A stretch of DNA of 64,000 nt from Janthinobacterium sp. J1-1 (GCF_030944405.1 NZ_CP132339.1:1116001-1180000), one strand, 5' to 3'; positions 30,885-40,563 are shown, counted from the first letter of the stretch. Notes: generated by a model not told the origin, from the letters alone. Numbers and translations are program-made.

Positions 30885-33197
30885 ATGCAAAATCTTCTTC
30901 ACAACCTCAATCCCGAACAACTGGCCGCCGTCACTTTGCCAGCCCAGCATGCCCTGATCCTGGCGGGCGCCGGCTCGGGCAAGACCCGCGTGCTGACCAC
31001 CCGCATCGCCTGGCTGATCCAGACCCAGCAGGTGTCGCCGCCCGGCATCCTGGCCGTCACGTTTACCAACAAGGCTGCCAAGGAAATGCTGACGCGGCTG
31101 TCGGCGATGCTGCCGATCAATACGCGCGGCATGTGGATCGGCACCTTCCACGGCCTGTGCAACCGCCTGCTGCGCACGCATTACCGCGATGCCGCCTTGC
31201 CGCAGACCTTCCAGATCCTCGACTCGCAGGATCAGCTGTCGGTGATCAAGCGTTTGCTCAAGGCAAACAATATCGATGATGAAAAATTCCCGCCGAAGAC
31301 GGTGATGTATTTCATCAACAATGCCAAGGACCAGGGCCTGCGCGCCACCGACGTGGAAGCGTACGACGCGCACGAGCGCAAGATGGTCGAGCTGTACCAG
31401 CTGTACGACGACCAGTGCCAGCGCGAAGGGGTGGTCGATTTTGCCGAACTGCTGCTGCGCACGTATGAACTCTTGAGCCGCAACCAGCCGCTGCGCGAGC
31501 ATTACCAGGCGCGCTTCCGCCATATCCTGGTCGACGAGTTCCAGGATACGAATAATCTGCAATACAACTGGCTCAAATTGCTGGCCGGCCATGGCAGCCG
31601 CGATGGCGGCGCCCTGTTTGCCGTCGGCGACGATGACCAGAGCATCTATGCTTTCCGCGGCGCCAACGTCGGAAACATGAGCGCCTTCGAGCATGAGTTC
31701 CAGGTGAAAAACCTGATCAAGCTGGAACAGAATTACCGCTCGCACGGCCATATCCTCGACAGCGCCAACGTGCTGATCGCCAACAACAGCAAGCGCCTGG
31801 GCAAGAATCTGCGCACCGACGCCGGCCATGGCGAGCAGGTCCGCGTGTACGAAGCCAGTTCCGACCTGCAGGAAGCGCAGTGGATCATCGAGGAAGCGAA
31901 AAGCCTGATCGCCGAAGGCGCCTCGCGCAGCGAAATCGCGATCCTGTACCGCTCGAACGCGCAGTCGCGCGTGATCGAACACGCGCTGTTTTCGGCCGCG
32001 ATTCCCTACCACGTGTACGGCGGCCAGCGCTACTTCCAGCGCGCCGAGGTCAAGCATGCGATCGCCTACTTGCAGCTGATGGACAATCCGCACAACGATT
32101 CGGCCTTCTTGCGCGTGGTGAACTTCCCCACGCGCGGCATCGGCATGCGCTCGATCGAGCAGCTGCAGGCCGCCTCCGAGCAGTACGGCATTTCGCTGTA
32201 TGCGTCCGTGCCGTATGTGGCGGGCAAGGCGGGCAGTACCCTGGCCGGCTTCGTCAAGCTGATCGAGGGCGTGCGCTTCGAAACCCAGCAATTGTCACTG
32301 CCGGAAATGGTGCGCGTGGTGCTGGAAGCGAGTACCTTGCTGCAACACTATCAGAATGAAAAGGAAGGCGCCGACCGCATCGAGAACTTGGAGCAGATGG
32401 TCAGCGCGGCCACCCAGTTCGTTTCCGAAGAAGGGTTTGGCCAGGCCGCGCCGGCGCACCTGGGGCCGTCTGCCCAGGCGCAATCGGGCGCGCCGGTCGT
32501 CAACCAGGATGGCATCGAGATTCTCGATGCCGACGCGCCATTGCCGGCCGTGATGTCGCCGCTGTCGGCCTTTTTGTCGCACGCCTCGCTGGAAGCCGGG
32601 GATAACCAGGCGCAGGCGGGTCAGGATGCGCTGCAGATGATGACGGTGCACTCGGCCAAGGGCCTGGAATTCGACAACGTCTTTATTACCGGCCTGGAAG
32701 AGGGCCTGTTCCCGCACGAAAGCAGTTCCAAGGAAGACAACGGCGTGGAGGAAGAGCGGCGTTTGATGTACGTGGCGATCACGCGCGCGCGCAAGCGTTT
32801 ATACATGAGCTTTTCGCAGACGCGCATGTTGCACGGCCAGACCCGCTACAACATGAAGTCGCGCTTCTTCGACGAATTGCCGGAGGAAGCCCTGAAATGG
32901 CTGTCGCCGAAAGTGCAGGCCAACTGGTTCGGCAACCGCAAGTCGGCCTGGGACGAAGCGCCGCGCACGGTGGGCAGCCTGGGCTCCGACAACGCGATTG
33001 CGCAGAAGATCGCGCAGAAATCCCCGGGTGGCGGCTGGCGCATCGGTGAATCGGTGGCCCACGCCAAGTTCGGCGAAGGCGTGATCGTCAATATCGAAGG
33101 CGGCGGCGGCAACGCGCGCGCGCAGATCAACTTCGGCCAGCATGGCATGAAGGTGCTGGACTTGGGGATTGCCAAGCTGGAGCGGCTGGGACGCTAA
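30885..33197 (+). CDS. uvrD: DNA helicase II, UvrD family
   Basis: This SF1A 3'-5' helicase acts in mismatch and nucleotide-excision repair. The 770-residue protein has Walker A AGAGSGKT (27-34), motif Ia FTNKAAKEM, DEFQDT (Walker B), VGDDDQSIYAFRGA, the motif IV-VI set (LEQNYRS, TVHSAKGLEFDNVF, RRLMYVAITRA) and a C-terminal Tudor-like segment (GESVAHAKFGEGVIVNIEG) typical of UvrD/PcrA. Between motifs it has a low-complexity insert near residues 520-560. The promoter has a LexA-type box, consistent with SOS control. The predicted transcript start is at or within a few bases of the ATG. Confidence 0.95.
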   Translation: MQNLLHNLNPEQLAAVTLPAQHALILAGAGSGKTRVLTTRIAWLIQTQQVSPPGILAVTFTNKAAKEMLTRLSAMLPINTRGMWIGTFHGLCNRLLRTHYRDAALPQTFQILDSQDQLSVIKRLLKANNIDDEKFPPKTVMYFINNAKDQGLRATDVEAYDAHERKMVELYQLYDDQCQREGVVDFAELLLRTYELLSRNQPLREHYQARFRHILVDEFQDTNNLQYNWLKLLAGHGSRDGGALFAVGDDDQSIYAFRGANVGNMSAFEHEFQVKNLIKLEQNYRSHGHILDSANVLIANNSKRLGKNLRTDAGHGEQVRVYEASSDLQEAQWIIEEAKSLIAEGASRSEIAILYRSNAQSRVIEHALFSAAIPYHVYGGQRYFQRAEVKHAIAYLQLMDNPHNDSAFLRVVNFPTRGIGMRSIEQLQAASEQYGISLYASVPYVAGKAGSTLAGFVKLIEGVRFETQQLSLPEMVRVVLEASTLLQHYQNEKEGADRIENLEQMVSAATQFVSEEGFGQAAPAHLGPSAQAQSGAPVVNQDGIEILDADAPLPAVMSPLSAFLSHASLEAGDNQAQAGQDALQMMTVHSAKGLEFDNVFITGLEEGLFPHESSSKEDNGVEEERRLMYVAITRARKRLYMSFSQTRMLHGQTRYNMKSRFFDELPEEALKWLSPKVQANWFGNRKSAWDEAPRTVGSLGSDNAIAQKIAQKSPGGGWRIGESVAHAKFGEGVIVNIEGGGGNARAQINFGQHGMKVLDLGIAKLERLGR

Positions 33198-33198
33198 G

Positions 33199-33234
33199 AA
33201 AAAATGCCCCCATGGATCACTGATCAATGGGGGC
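33199..33234 (-). terminator. intrinsic terminator for the PKD lipoprotein gene
   Basis: GCCCCCAT (33206-33213) pairs with ATGGGGGC (33227-33234). In the minus direction it is followed by a T-run (A residues at 33199-33204). For uvrD on the plus strand it forms a hairpin without a T-run. Confidence 0.7.
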
Positions 33235-33256
33235 CATGACACTAACGTTCAGCTTA

Positions 33257-35173
33257 TCAGTTCGATTTGAAATCCACGCTGTAGCTGAAAACTTGTCCAG
33301 TTTCAGCAACGACAAACCGATAAGTCAGTTTTGCTGTCGCGTTGCTGGTTTTTGGCGAGAGCAAGGTGAACACCGCACTGCTGCCGGCACTGATCACTTG
33401 CGACTGGCTTAAGCCTCCAAATGTAGGAGCCACCGTATTGGTGCTATCGGTAGCACTCAAGCTGGTGACCGTGAAATTGGCGCCAACGGCGGTCAGTTTG
33501 AATGTACCTATGGTGTAGTTGACTGAGCAGGAACCCACGCAAGAATTCTGCATCGCGCCGACACTGGTGTAGGGAAGCGTAAGCTTGGTTTCGGTCGTGC
33601 CATTGATGATGCTAGTTTCTTGCTGGAACAGCATCAGGGTGTTAGTGATGGCAGTGACCGCTACATTGATTGCCGGACTATTCACCTTCCCATCGTTCAC
33701 AATCAGGCTGGCGACATATGTGCCTTCCATATCGGCGGTAAAGCTTGGCTGTGCCGTATTGGCGGACAACAGCGCTGCCGCGCTGCTGGTGGGTTTCGAG
33801 ACCCACGTCCATGCATAGGTCAGCGTATCGCCATTGGCATCCGAACTGGCGCTACCATTGAGCGTTACCGCCGCACCGGTCACCACGTTTTGCGCGCTAC
33901 CGGCATTGGCCACTGGCGCCACATTGGCTGCCGCTGCCGTGACAGCCACTGTCGCTGGCGTACTATTGAGCTTGCCATCATTGACTGTCAAGGTGAACAC
34001 ATAAGTGCCTGGCACGTCTGCCGTAAAGACAGGCTTGGCAGCAGTCGAACTGAAGGTCAGGCTGCTGCCTGCCGGCTTCGATGTCAGACTCCATGCATAA
34101 GTGAGCGGATCGCCATTGGCATCCGAGCTGGCGCTGCCATTGAGGCTGATCGATGTTCCCGTCACGGCGTTTTGTGCAATACCTGCGTTGGCGACGGGTG
34201 CCGCATTGATTGCGGCTGCGGTGATTTGCACTGTCGAGGCGGCGCTGCTGACCTTGCCATCATTGACCACCAGGCTGGCAACATACAAGCCGGCGACATC
34301 GGCGGTGAAGGTGGGCTTGGCTGATGAAACATTGCTGAGCGCAGCATTGCTGCCAGCCGGTTTCGACGTCAATACCCATGCATAGATCAGGGTGTCGCCA
34401 TTGGCATCCGAACTGGTGCTGCCGTCCAGCGTGACCACGTTGCCTGCAAGCAGACTCTGGGCACTGCCTGCATTGGCGACCGGTGCTGCGTTGGCAACCG
34501 TTGCGGTGATGGTGACGGACAGCGGTGCGCTGTTGATCTTGCCGTCATTGACGATCAAGGTGGCGATATAGTCGCCCGCCACATCGGCCGTGAATGTCGG
34601 CTTCGCGGTTGTCGACGATGCCAGGGTGGCAACGCTTAATGTAGGCCTTGTCAGTACCCATGCATATGTCAGCGGGTCGTTGTTGGCATCCGTGCTGGCG
34701 CTGCCGTCAAGGGTGACGGGGCTTCCCGCAACGACGTTCTGGCCAATGCCGGGATTGGCTACCGGTGCGGCATTGACGACAGAGGCTGTGATCGTGACCG
34801 TCGCGGCGATGCTGCTGGTCTTGCCGTCATTGACGGTCAGCGTGGCAATATAGGCGCCGGCAACGTCTGCGGTGAACGTGGGCTTGACCGCAGTGGCGGA
34901 AGACAAGGTGGCGATACTGCCAGCCGGCCTGGAAGTCAGCACCCACGCATAAGTGAGCGTGTCACCATCCTTGTCGGAACTGGTACTGCCATCGAGTGTG
35001 ACGACGGTGCCAGCAACAATATTCTGTGACGCGCCAGCTTGCGCGACAGGAGCAGTGTTGGTTGCCGGTGTTGGTACAGTGCTGTCATTGCTGCCACCGC
35101 CGCCACAGGCGGACAAGGTGGCCAAGGTCAATGCACAAATTGCAAAGGTTGTTTTCACAGGATATCTTATCAA
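33257..35173 (-). CDS. lipoprotein with five PKD-type repeats
   Basis: The 638-residue precursor has a lipobox LSAC with Cys23 followed by GGGGSND, so it should be a lipidated envelope protein. Five tandem beta-sandwich repeats start at residues 41, 136, 230, 325 and 419 (period 94-95), each with APVANAG, VTLDGSxSSDxxGD, LTYAW, PTFTADVAGxY and LxVNDGK. The last 130 residues are a distinct domain with one Cys pair (CVGSC). No catalytic domain is visible, so adhesion or carbohydrate/protein binding is a guess. Its base composition is visibly less GC-rich than its neighbours. It is transcribed alone. Confidence 0.85.
   Translation of the reverse strand: MIRYPVKTTFAICALTLATLSACGGGGSNDSTVPTPATNTAPVAQAGASQNIVAGTVVTLDGSTSSDKDGDTLTYAWVLTSRPAGSIATLSSATAVKPTFTADVAGAYIATLTVNDGKTSSIAATVTITASVVNAAPVANPGIGQNVVAGSPVTLDGSASTDANNDPLTYAWVLTRPTLSVATLASSTTAKPTFTADVAGDYIATLIVNDGKINSAPLSVTITATVANAAPVANAGSAQSLLAGNVVTLDGSTSSDANGDTLIYAWVLTSKPAGSNAALSNVSSAKPTFTADVAGLYVASLVVNDGKVSSAASTVQITAAAINAAPVANAGIAQNAVTGTSISLNGSASSDANGDPLTYAWSLTSKPAGSSLTFSSTAAKPVFTADVPGTYVFTLTVNDGKLNSTPATVAVTAAAANVAPVANAGSAQNVVTGAAVTLNGSASSDANGDTLTYAWTWVSKPTSSAAALLSANTAQPSFTADMEGTYVASLIVNDGKVNSPAINVAVTAITNTLMLFQQETSIINGTTETKLTLPYTSVGAMQNSCVGSCSVNYTIGTFKLTAVGANFTVTSLSATDSTNTVAPTFGGLSQSQVISAGSSAVFTLLSPKTSNATAKLTYRFVVAETGQVFSYSVDFKSN
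33650..35053 (-). repeat. five tandem ~283-bp repeats encoding PKD domains
   Basis: The repeat unit is about 282-285 bp. Blocks such as GCCATTGGCATCCGAACTGG recur at near-fixed spacing. Identity is high enough for recombination to change copy number. Confidence 0.8.
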
Positions 35174-35259
35174 GTTTAAAATGCCTGAAGGATATCATTG
35201 TTAATTATCAGCAATAATTTCACATTGTCACGAATGTTAAATTATTTTAAAAAGTTGAT
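35174..35259. promoter_or_regulatory. AT-rich spacer upstream of PKD lipoprotein gene
   Basis: This 86-bp AT-rich stretch contains the promoter of the lipoprotein gene and lies just after the stop of the BPSS1780-type gene, both on the minus strand. It has several short T/A tracts but no single convincing hexamer pair. Confidence 0.35.
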
Positions 35260-36048
35260 TCAGTTATCAATTTTGTCGAGTGATACCTTCCCATCGGCTG
35301 CCGGCACGCCAAAAATCTGCCGGTATGCCGCATAAAACGAGCAATGCATGATCACCGTCAGGATCATCGACAGCGGCATCATCAGCTGGATGGCCATCTG
35401 CGTGCGGCCGACGATCATGAACAGCAACTGGCTGGTGACGATGCTGATGGCGAACCAGGTCGAGGCCAGCACGATAAAGGCCGACAGCGAGCGCCAGACG
35501 GCAAAAAAGCTGAAGAACAGCGCCTTGCCCAGGCTGACGTGCTGCCAGTAGATCAGCGGCGCGGCAAAGAAGAAGGCCATCAGGGCGGGAATCGACATGG
35601 CCATGGTCAACAGGATGGCCGAGCCGATATTCGATTCGCGGATCACCTCGGGCGAGGTTTGCGGATTGAGCTGGCCTGTCACCAGTTGCCACAGGGTACC
35701 GCCGTCGACCAGCGACGAGGCGCCGATGGCCACGATGGCCATGATGAGGTACAGCACGCCCAGGCCGAACAGCACCGGCAGGGCTGGCTTGCGAAAGCCC
35801 GACAGCAGCAAGCTGGGCAAGACGCGCTTGCCCTGGTCGATATTCAGACAGCCCTGGGCAAAGGCGACGGAGAAGATCGGCACCAGGATCACGGGCAGAA
35901 ATTGGCCCAGCAGGGGGATGACGCTGACGAGCAGCATGCACACCATATAGCCGAGAAACAGCATCGACATGCCGCCAGGTTGCTTGCGAAACAGGCCGAA
36001 GCCTTGTTTCACCCAGTGCCAGCCTGTGCTTGCAGGTAATTTTTCCAT
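35260..36048 (-). CDS. BPSS1780-type integral membrane protein
   Basis: The 262-residue protein begins MEKLPASTGWHWVKQGFGLFRKQPGG, the conserved cytoplasmic start of the BPSS1780 family, and then has about six hydrophobic helices. The family is widespread in betaproteobacteria and has no known function. I place the start at the ATG on 36046-36048, 4 nt after the thrB stop, so the two genes are in one operon. This thrB linkage is common but does not reveal a role. Confidence 0.85.
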   Translation of the reverse strand: MEKLPASTGWHWVKQGFGLFRKQPGGMSMLFLGYMVCMLLVSVIPLLGQFLPVILVPIFSVAFAQGCLNIDQGKRVLPSLLLSGFRKPALPVLFGLGVLYLIMAIVAIGASSLVDGGTLWQLVTGQLNPQTSPEVIRESNIGSAILLTMAMSIPALMAFFFAAPLIYWQHVSLGKALFFSFFAVWRSLSAFIVLASTWFAISIVTSQLLFMIVGRTQMAIQLMMPLSMILTVIMHCSFYAAYRQIFGVPAADGKVSLDKIDN

Positions 36049-36052
36049 GTTC

Positions 36053-37009
36053 TTAAAACAGTTCCGGTGCAGGTGTAGCGATACGTTCGCGCAAGATGCG
36101 TTCAAAATGCGCGGGATCATGGGGCGTCAGCATTTCGGCTGCGCGCGGCTGGTAGTAATCGTACAGGCGCGACAGCCAGAAGCGCAGCGCGGCGGCGCGC
36201 AGCAGCGGTTGCCAGGCCGTATGTTCTTCGGTGGTAAACGGGCGCACGGCCTGGTAGGCGTCGAGCAGGGCGCGCACGCGCTCGACGTCGAGCTTGCCGG
36301 TGGACAAATCAATGCACCAGTCGTTGACGGTGACGGCCACGTCGAACAGCCAGGTATCGCAGCCGGCGAAGTAAAAATCGAAAAAGCCCGTCAGCCGTTC
36401 GCCGTCGAACATCACGTTGTTGCGGAACAGGTCGGCATGCACGGGGCCGCGCGGCAAGGCTTTGTAAGTGGCGCAGGCGGCAAACGCGTCCTGGAAATGA
36501 ATTTCGGCGCGCAGCAGATGCGCGTTGCCTTCGTCCAGGTGGGGCAAGACCAGCGGCGTGGTGGCGTTCCACCAGTCCAGGCCGCGCAAGTTCGGTTGTT
36601 GCAGCGGAAAATCCTGCGCCGCCAGATGCATTTTCGCCAGCATGGCGCCGACAGCCGCGCAATGCACGGGCTGGGGATCCATCTGTGAGCTGCCGTCGAG
36701 CTTGCTGACGATGGCGGCCGGCTTGCCTTGCAGGCTGCAGACCAGTTCGCCGTCGGCGTTCGGGATCGGTGCCGGCACCAGCACGCCGCGTTCGGCGAGG
36801 TGGCGCATCAGTTGCAGATAGAACGGCAATTGCTCGAAGCTCAGGTTTTCAAAGATCGTCAGCACATGCTCGCCGCGCTCGGTGCTGAGGAAAAAATTGC
36901 TGTTTTCAATGCCGGAAGCGATGCCCTTGAGCGCCAGAGGCTTGCCGAGTGGGAATTGCGTGATCCATTGGCCGATATCGTCCAGGTGTAGCGCGGTAAA
37001 AACTGCCAT
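36053..37009 (-). CDS. thrB: homoserine kinase (APH-like type)
   Basis: This kinase phosphorylates homoserine in threonine synthesis. It belongs to the aminoglycoside-phosphotransferase-fold type used by betaproteobacteria and pseudomonads, not the GHMP type. The 318-residue protein has [12 protein letters not shown], the catalytic loop [17 protein letters not shown] and the metal-binding [16 protein letters not shown]. The sequence before the ATG (37007-37009) is pyrimidine-rich and has no ribosome-binding site. A strong terminator sits 27 bp upstream of the start codon. Confidence 0.94.
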   Translation of the reverse strand: MAVFTALHLDDIGQWITQFPLGKPLALKGIASGIENSNFFLSTERGEHVLTIFENLSFEQLPFYLQLMRHLAERGVLVPAPIPNADGELVCSLQGKPAAIVSKLDGSSQMDPQPVHCAAVGAMLAKMHLAAQDFPLQQPNLRGLDWWNATTPLVLPHLDEGNAHLLRAEIHFQDAFAACATYKALPRGPVHADLFRNNVMFDGERLTGFFDFYFAGCDTWLFDVAVTVNDWCIDLSTGKLDVERVRALLDAYQAVRPFTTEEHTAWQPLLRAAALRFWLSRLYDYYQPRAAEMLTPHDPAHFERILRERIATPAPELF

Positions 37010-37035
37010 GGGAAAGAAGAGAGATCAAAAAGGTC

Positions 37036-37071
37036 AAAAAAAGCCTGCTGCCCCGCAGACGGCCGGGGCAG
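37036..37071 (-). terminator. intrinsic terminator between the DUF2782 gene and thrB
   Basis: On the minus strand CTGCCCC...GGGGCAG (37065-37071 with 37048-37054) is followed by CAGGC and seven T residues (A-run 37036-37042). It ends only 27 bp before the thrB ATG. Confidence 0.85.
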
Positions 37072-37091
37072 GGCAGGGCAAGAGTGGATGC

Positions 37092-37490
37092 TTACTTGGC
37101 TGGCGGCGGTGGCGCAGGCACGTCGTCGGCCGCTTCCTCGTCACGCTGTTTCTGTTTTTTCTTGCCCAGGTCAAATTCCATCACCTTCCATTGCGGGCCG
37201 CGCAGGGCGCTGCCATGGGCCTGGTCGCCGCCGGCCGACGGCTTCATGTAATAGGTGCTGCCGCCCGACGTCACTTTCACTTCCGACGTCACGCCATTCT
37301 CGCGCTTTTCCGTGATCTGCTGAGCAGGTGCCGCTGGCGTGACGGTAATGGGCGCTTCGCCCATTTCTTCGATTTTTTCCAGCTGCGGTGGCGCATCGCT
37401 GGGTTTCGGTGGCGTCTGGGCGCCGGCGATCGCCGACACGGCCAGCAGGGGCAGTGCCAGGAGTCGCCAGAAGGTGGAGGTACGCATCAT
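37092..37490 (-). CDS. DUF2782 secreted protein
   Basis: The 132-residue precursor has a signal peptide (RLLALPLLAVSAIAGAQ), a proline-rich linker, then the DUF2782 core (QQITEKRENGVTSEVKVTSGGSTYYMKP) and a charged tail ending in PAPPPPAK. The function is unknown; it is a small periplasmic family conserved next to polA and thrB. Two adjacent ATG codons at 37488-37490 and 37485-37487 are possible starts. It is divergent from polA and ends 20 bp before a strong terminator. Confidence 0.88.
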   Translation of the reverse strand: MMRTSTFWRLLALPLLAVSAIAGAQTPPKPSDAPPQLEKIEEMGEAPITVTPAAPAQQITEKRENGVTSEVKVTSGGSTYYMKPSAGGDQAHGSALRGPQWKVMEFDLGKKKQKQRDEEAADDVPAPPPPAK

Positions 37491-37690
37491 GATGGGGTCG
37501 CTTCCAAGTGTGACCGCGGCGTGACGCCGCAGTGTACAGACTGTCAATAAGCCGTTGTTATCTATGGGGCATTGTAACAAACTGCCAAGCAAGCTGTTTT
37601 AAATGCAGAGAAATAGTGGGGTGCGCCGGCACGCCCGGCCACGCAGCAGAAAACAGCGCTGCACGCGCCAGGTGGCGCGCCCACAAACTC

Positions 37691-37699
37691 TGCGATAAT
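37691..37699 (+). promoter_or_regulatory. extended -10 of polA
   Basis: TGCGATAAT is a TGn-type extended -10 with GATAAT as the hexamer. It would give a polA leader of about 65 nt. Confidence 0.45.
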
Positions 37700-37770
37700 T
37701 GAACGATATTCCACCCGCCCACCCCATGTTTCCCTCTGGCAGGCGCGGCTCACCTTTATTTATTGGCATT

Positions 37771-40530
37771 ATGCAAAACACCCTGCTGTTAGTCGATGGT
37801 TCCAGTTACCTTTATCGCGCCTTCCACGCGCTGCCCGACCTGCGCAGCCCGGACGGCTACCCTACCGGCGCCATGCACGGCATGGTCAACATGCTGCGCC
37901 GTTTGCGCGCCGACTACCCGGCCGCGTATATCGCCTGCGTGTTCGATGCCAAGGGCAAGACTTTCCGCGACGATATGTATCCGGAATACAAGGCCACGCG
38001 CGCCTCCATGCCGGACGATTTGCGCCTGCAGATCGAGCCTATCCATGAAGCCGTGAAAGCCATGGGCTGGCCCATCCTGATGGTCGACGGCGTGGAAGCC
38101 GATGACGTGATCGGCACCCTGGCCGTGCAGGCCGCTGGCGCCGGCATGAACGTGGTGGTGTCCACCGGCGACAAGGACCTGGCCCAGCTGGTCAACAGCC
38201 AGGTGACCCTGATCAATACCATGAGCAATGAAAAGCTCGACGAAGCGGCCGTGCTGGCCAAGTTCGGCGTGCCGCCGAACCGCATCATCGACTACCTGTC
38301 GCTGATCGGCGATACGGTCGACAATGTGCCGGGCGTGTCGAAATGCGGTCCGAAGACGGCCGTCAAATGGCTGACCCTGTACGACAGCCTGGAAGGCGTG
38401 ATGGAAAACGCGGCCAATGTCGGCGGCGCCGTCGGCGAAAACCTGCGTACGGCGCTGCCGTGGCTGCCGCAGGCGCGCGCCCTGATCACGGTCAAGACCG
38501 ACTGCGATCTGTCGGCACACATGACGACGATCGCCGACTCCCTGGCGGCGAAACAAGAAGACCGCGACGCGCTGCTGGCCTTCTTCAACCGCTACGGCTT
38601 CAAGGCCCTGCTGCGCGAACTCGGTGGCGCGCCGCCGCCGATGTCGCCGGTGGGCGCGCCGCCTGCCGCCAATGCTGCTGCGAACACCACCGGCGATATG
38701 TTTGCCGACGCCGCTCCGGCGCCCGAGGCCGTCTATGAAACCGTGCTGACCGATGAACAGCTCGACAAATGGATCGCCCTGATCGATGCGGCGCCTTTGA
38801 CGGCCGTCGACACGGAAACCACCTCGCTGGAACCGATGACGGCGCAGATGGTCGGCATTTCATTGTCCGTGGCCGAACACGCGGCCTGCTATATTCCTTT
38901 GGCGCACGATTACGCGGGCGCGCCGGACCAGCTGTCGCGTGAGCATGTCCTGAGCAAGCTGCGGCCTTGGCTGGAGGACGCGAACAAGCCCAAGCTGGGC
39001 CAGAACCTGAAATACGACAGCCATATCTTCGCCAACCACGGCGTGACATTGCGCGGCATCGTGCACGACACCCTGCTCGAATCGTATGTGTTTGAATCGC
39101 ACAAGAAACACGACATGGACGGCCTGGCCTTGCGCCACCTGAACTACACCACCATCCCGTTCGAGGACGTGTGCGGCAAGGGCGCCAAGCAGATCACCTT
39201 CAACCAGGTGGAAGTGGGACAGGCGGCCCGCTATGCGGCCGAGGATGCCGATGTCACCTTGCGCCTGCATAACGCCATGTGGGGCAATGTCGCCAATGAC
39301 GAAAAGCTGACCTTTATCTACGAAAAGATCGAGCTGCCGACGGCGCAGGTGCTGCAGAAGATCGAGCGCAACGGCGTGCTGATCGACGACGCGCTATTGA
39401 ATTTGCAGTCGGCCGAGCTGGCCGTGAAAATCCTGGAACTGGAAAAGAAAGCGTATGAACTGGCCGAGCAGCCGTTCAACCTCGGGTCGCCGAAGCAGAT
39501 CGGCGAGATTTTTTTTGAAAAACTGAAACTGCCTGTGGTCAAGAAGACCCCGACCGGCGCGCCGTCCACCGATGAGGAAGTGCTGCAAAAGCTGGCCGAG
39601 GATTATCCGTTGCCGAAAGTGCTGCTCGAATACCGCGGCATGGCCAAGCTGAAGTCGACCTATACCGACAAATTGCCGAAGATGATCAACGCCAGCACCG
39701 GCCGCGTGCATACCAATTATGCGCAGGCCGTCGCCGTCACCGGGCGCCTGGCGTCGAACGACCCGAACTTGCAGAATATTCCGATCCGCAGCGCTGAAGG
39801 GCGCCGCATCCGCGAAGCCTTTATTGCGCCGCCGGGCAGCAGCATCGTCTCGGCCGACTATTCCCAGATCGAGCTGCGCATCATGGCGCATATTTCGGGC
39901 GACGAGGCGATGCTGCGCGCGTTTGCCGACGGCATCGACATTCACCGCGCCACCGCGGCCGAAATCTTCGGCGTGACGGCCGCCGAGGTGCAAAGCGAGC
40001 AACGCCGCTACGCGAAGGTCATCAACTTTGGCTTGATCTACGGCATGAGCGCGTTTGGCCTGGCCGGTAATCTGGGCGTCGACCGCACGGCCGCGCAAAG
40101 CTATATCGACCGCTATTTCGCGCGTTTTTCAGGCGTGAAACAGTATATGGAAGACACGCGCCAGCAAGCCAAGGCGCGTGGCTATGTGGAAACCGTGTTT
40201 GGCCGCCGCCTGTGGCTGCCGGAAATCAATTCGCCGAACGGCCCGCGCCGCCAGGGCGCCGAACGGGCCGCGATCAATGCGCCGATGCAGGGCACGGCGG
40301 CCGACCTGATCAAGCTGGCCATGATCGCCGTGCAAAACTGGCTGGAGCAGGACGGCCTGCAAACGAAAATGATCATGCAGGTGCACGATGAGCTGGTGCT
40401 GGAAGTGCCGGACGCCGAGCTGGAACTGGTCAAGCGCAAGCTGCCCGAGCTGATGGCCGGCGTGGCCGAACTCAAGGTGCCGTTGACGGCGGAAGTTGGC
40501 GTCGGCAAGAATTGGGACCAGGCGCATTAA
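37771..40530 (+). CDS. polA: DNA polymerase I
   Basis: PolA fills gaps in repair and removes Okazaki RNA primers. The 919-residue protein contains all three domains: N-terminal 5'-3' exonuclease (LLLVDGSSYLYRAFHALP, GDKDLAQLV), 3'-5' proofreading domain with intact DTETTSLEP, and the polymerase domain with SADYSQIELR, the finger helix RRYAKVINFGLIYGMS and QVHDELVLE. Start ATG 37771 gives the conserved N-terminus MQNTLLLVDGSS; 24 upstream in-frame codons look non-native. Confidence 0.98.
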   Translation: MQNTLLLVDGSSYLYRAFHALPDLRSPDGYPTGAMHGMVNMLRRLRADYPAAYIACVFDAKGKTFRDDMYPEYKATRASMPDDLRLQIEPIHEAVKAMGWPILMVDGVEADDVIGTLAVQAAGAGMNVVVSTGDKDLAQLVNSQVTLINTMSNEKLDEAAVLAKFGVPPNRIIDYLSLIGDTVDNVPGVSKCGPKTAVKWLTLYDSLEGVMENAANVGGAVGENLRTALPWLPQARALITVKTDCDLSAHMTTIADSLAAKQEDRDALLAFFNRYGFKALLRELGGAPPPMSPVGAPPAANAAANTTGDMFADAAPAPEAVYETVLTDEQLDKWIALIDAAPLTAVDTETTSLEPMTAQMVGISLSVAEHAACYIPLAHDYAGAPDQLSREHVLSKLRPWLEDANKPKLGQNLKYDSHIFANHGVTLRGIVHDTLLESYVFESHKKHDMDGLALRHLNYTTIPFEDVCGKGAKQITFNQVEVGQAARYAAEDADVTLRLHNAMWGNVANDEKLTFIYEKIELPTAQVLQKIERNGVLIDDALLNLQSAELAVKILELEKKAYELAEQPFNLGSPKQIGEIFFEKLKLPVVKKTPTGAPSTDEEVLQKLAEDYPLPKVLLEYRGMAKLKSTYTDKLPKMINASTGRVHTNYAQAVAVTGRLASNDPNLQNIPIRSAEGRRIREAFIAPPGSSIVSADYSQIELRIMAHISGDEAMLRAFADGIDIHRATAAEIFGVTAAEVQSEQRRYAKVINFGLIYGMSAFGLAGNLGVDRTAAQSYIDRYFARFSGVKQYMEDTRQQAKARGYVETVFGRRLWLPEINSPNGPRRQGAERAAINAPMQGTAADLIKLAMIAVQNWLEQDGLQTKMIMQVHDELVLEVPDAELELVKRKLPELMAGVAELKVPLTAEVGVGKNWDQAH

Positions 40531-40563
40531 TGTTTTTAAACGCAACACTTTCAGGAGAAACGC

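Noticed and set aside
33650..35053. Regular repeats that could suggest a CRISPR array or satellite
   Set aside because: The repeats are about 283 bp, contiguous, and encode PKD-like protein domains in frame; there are no short identical repeats with unique spacers and no cas genes.
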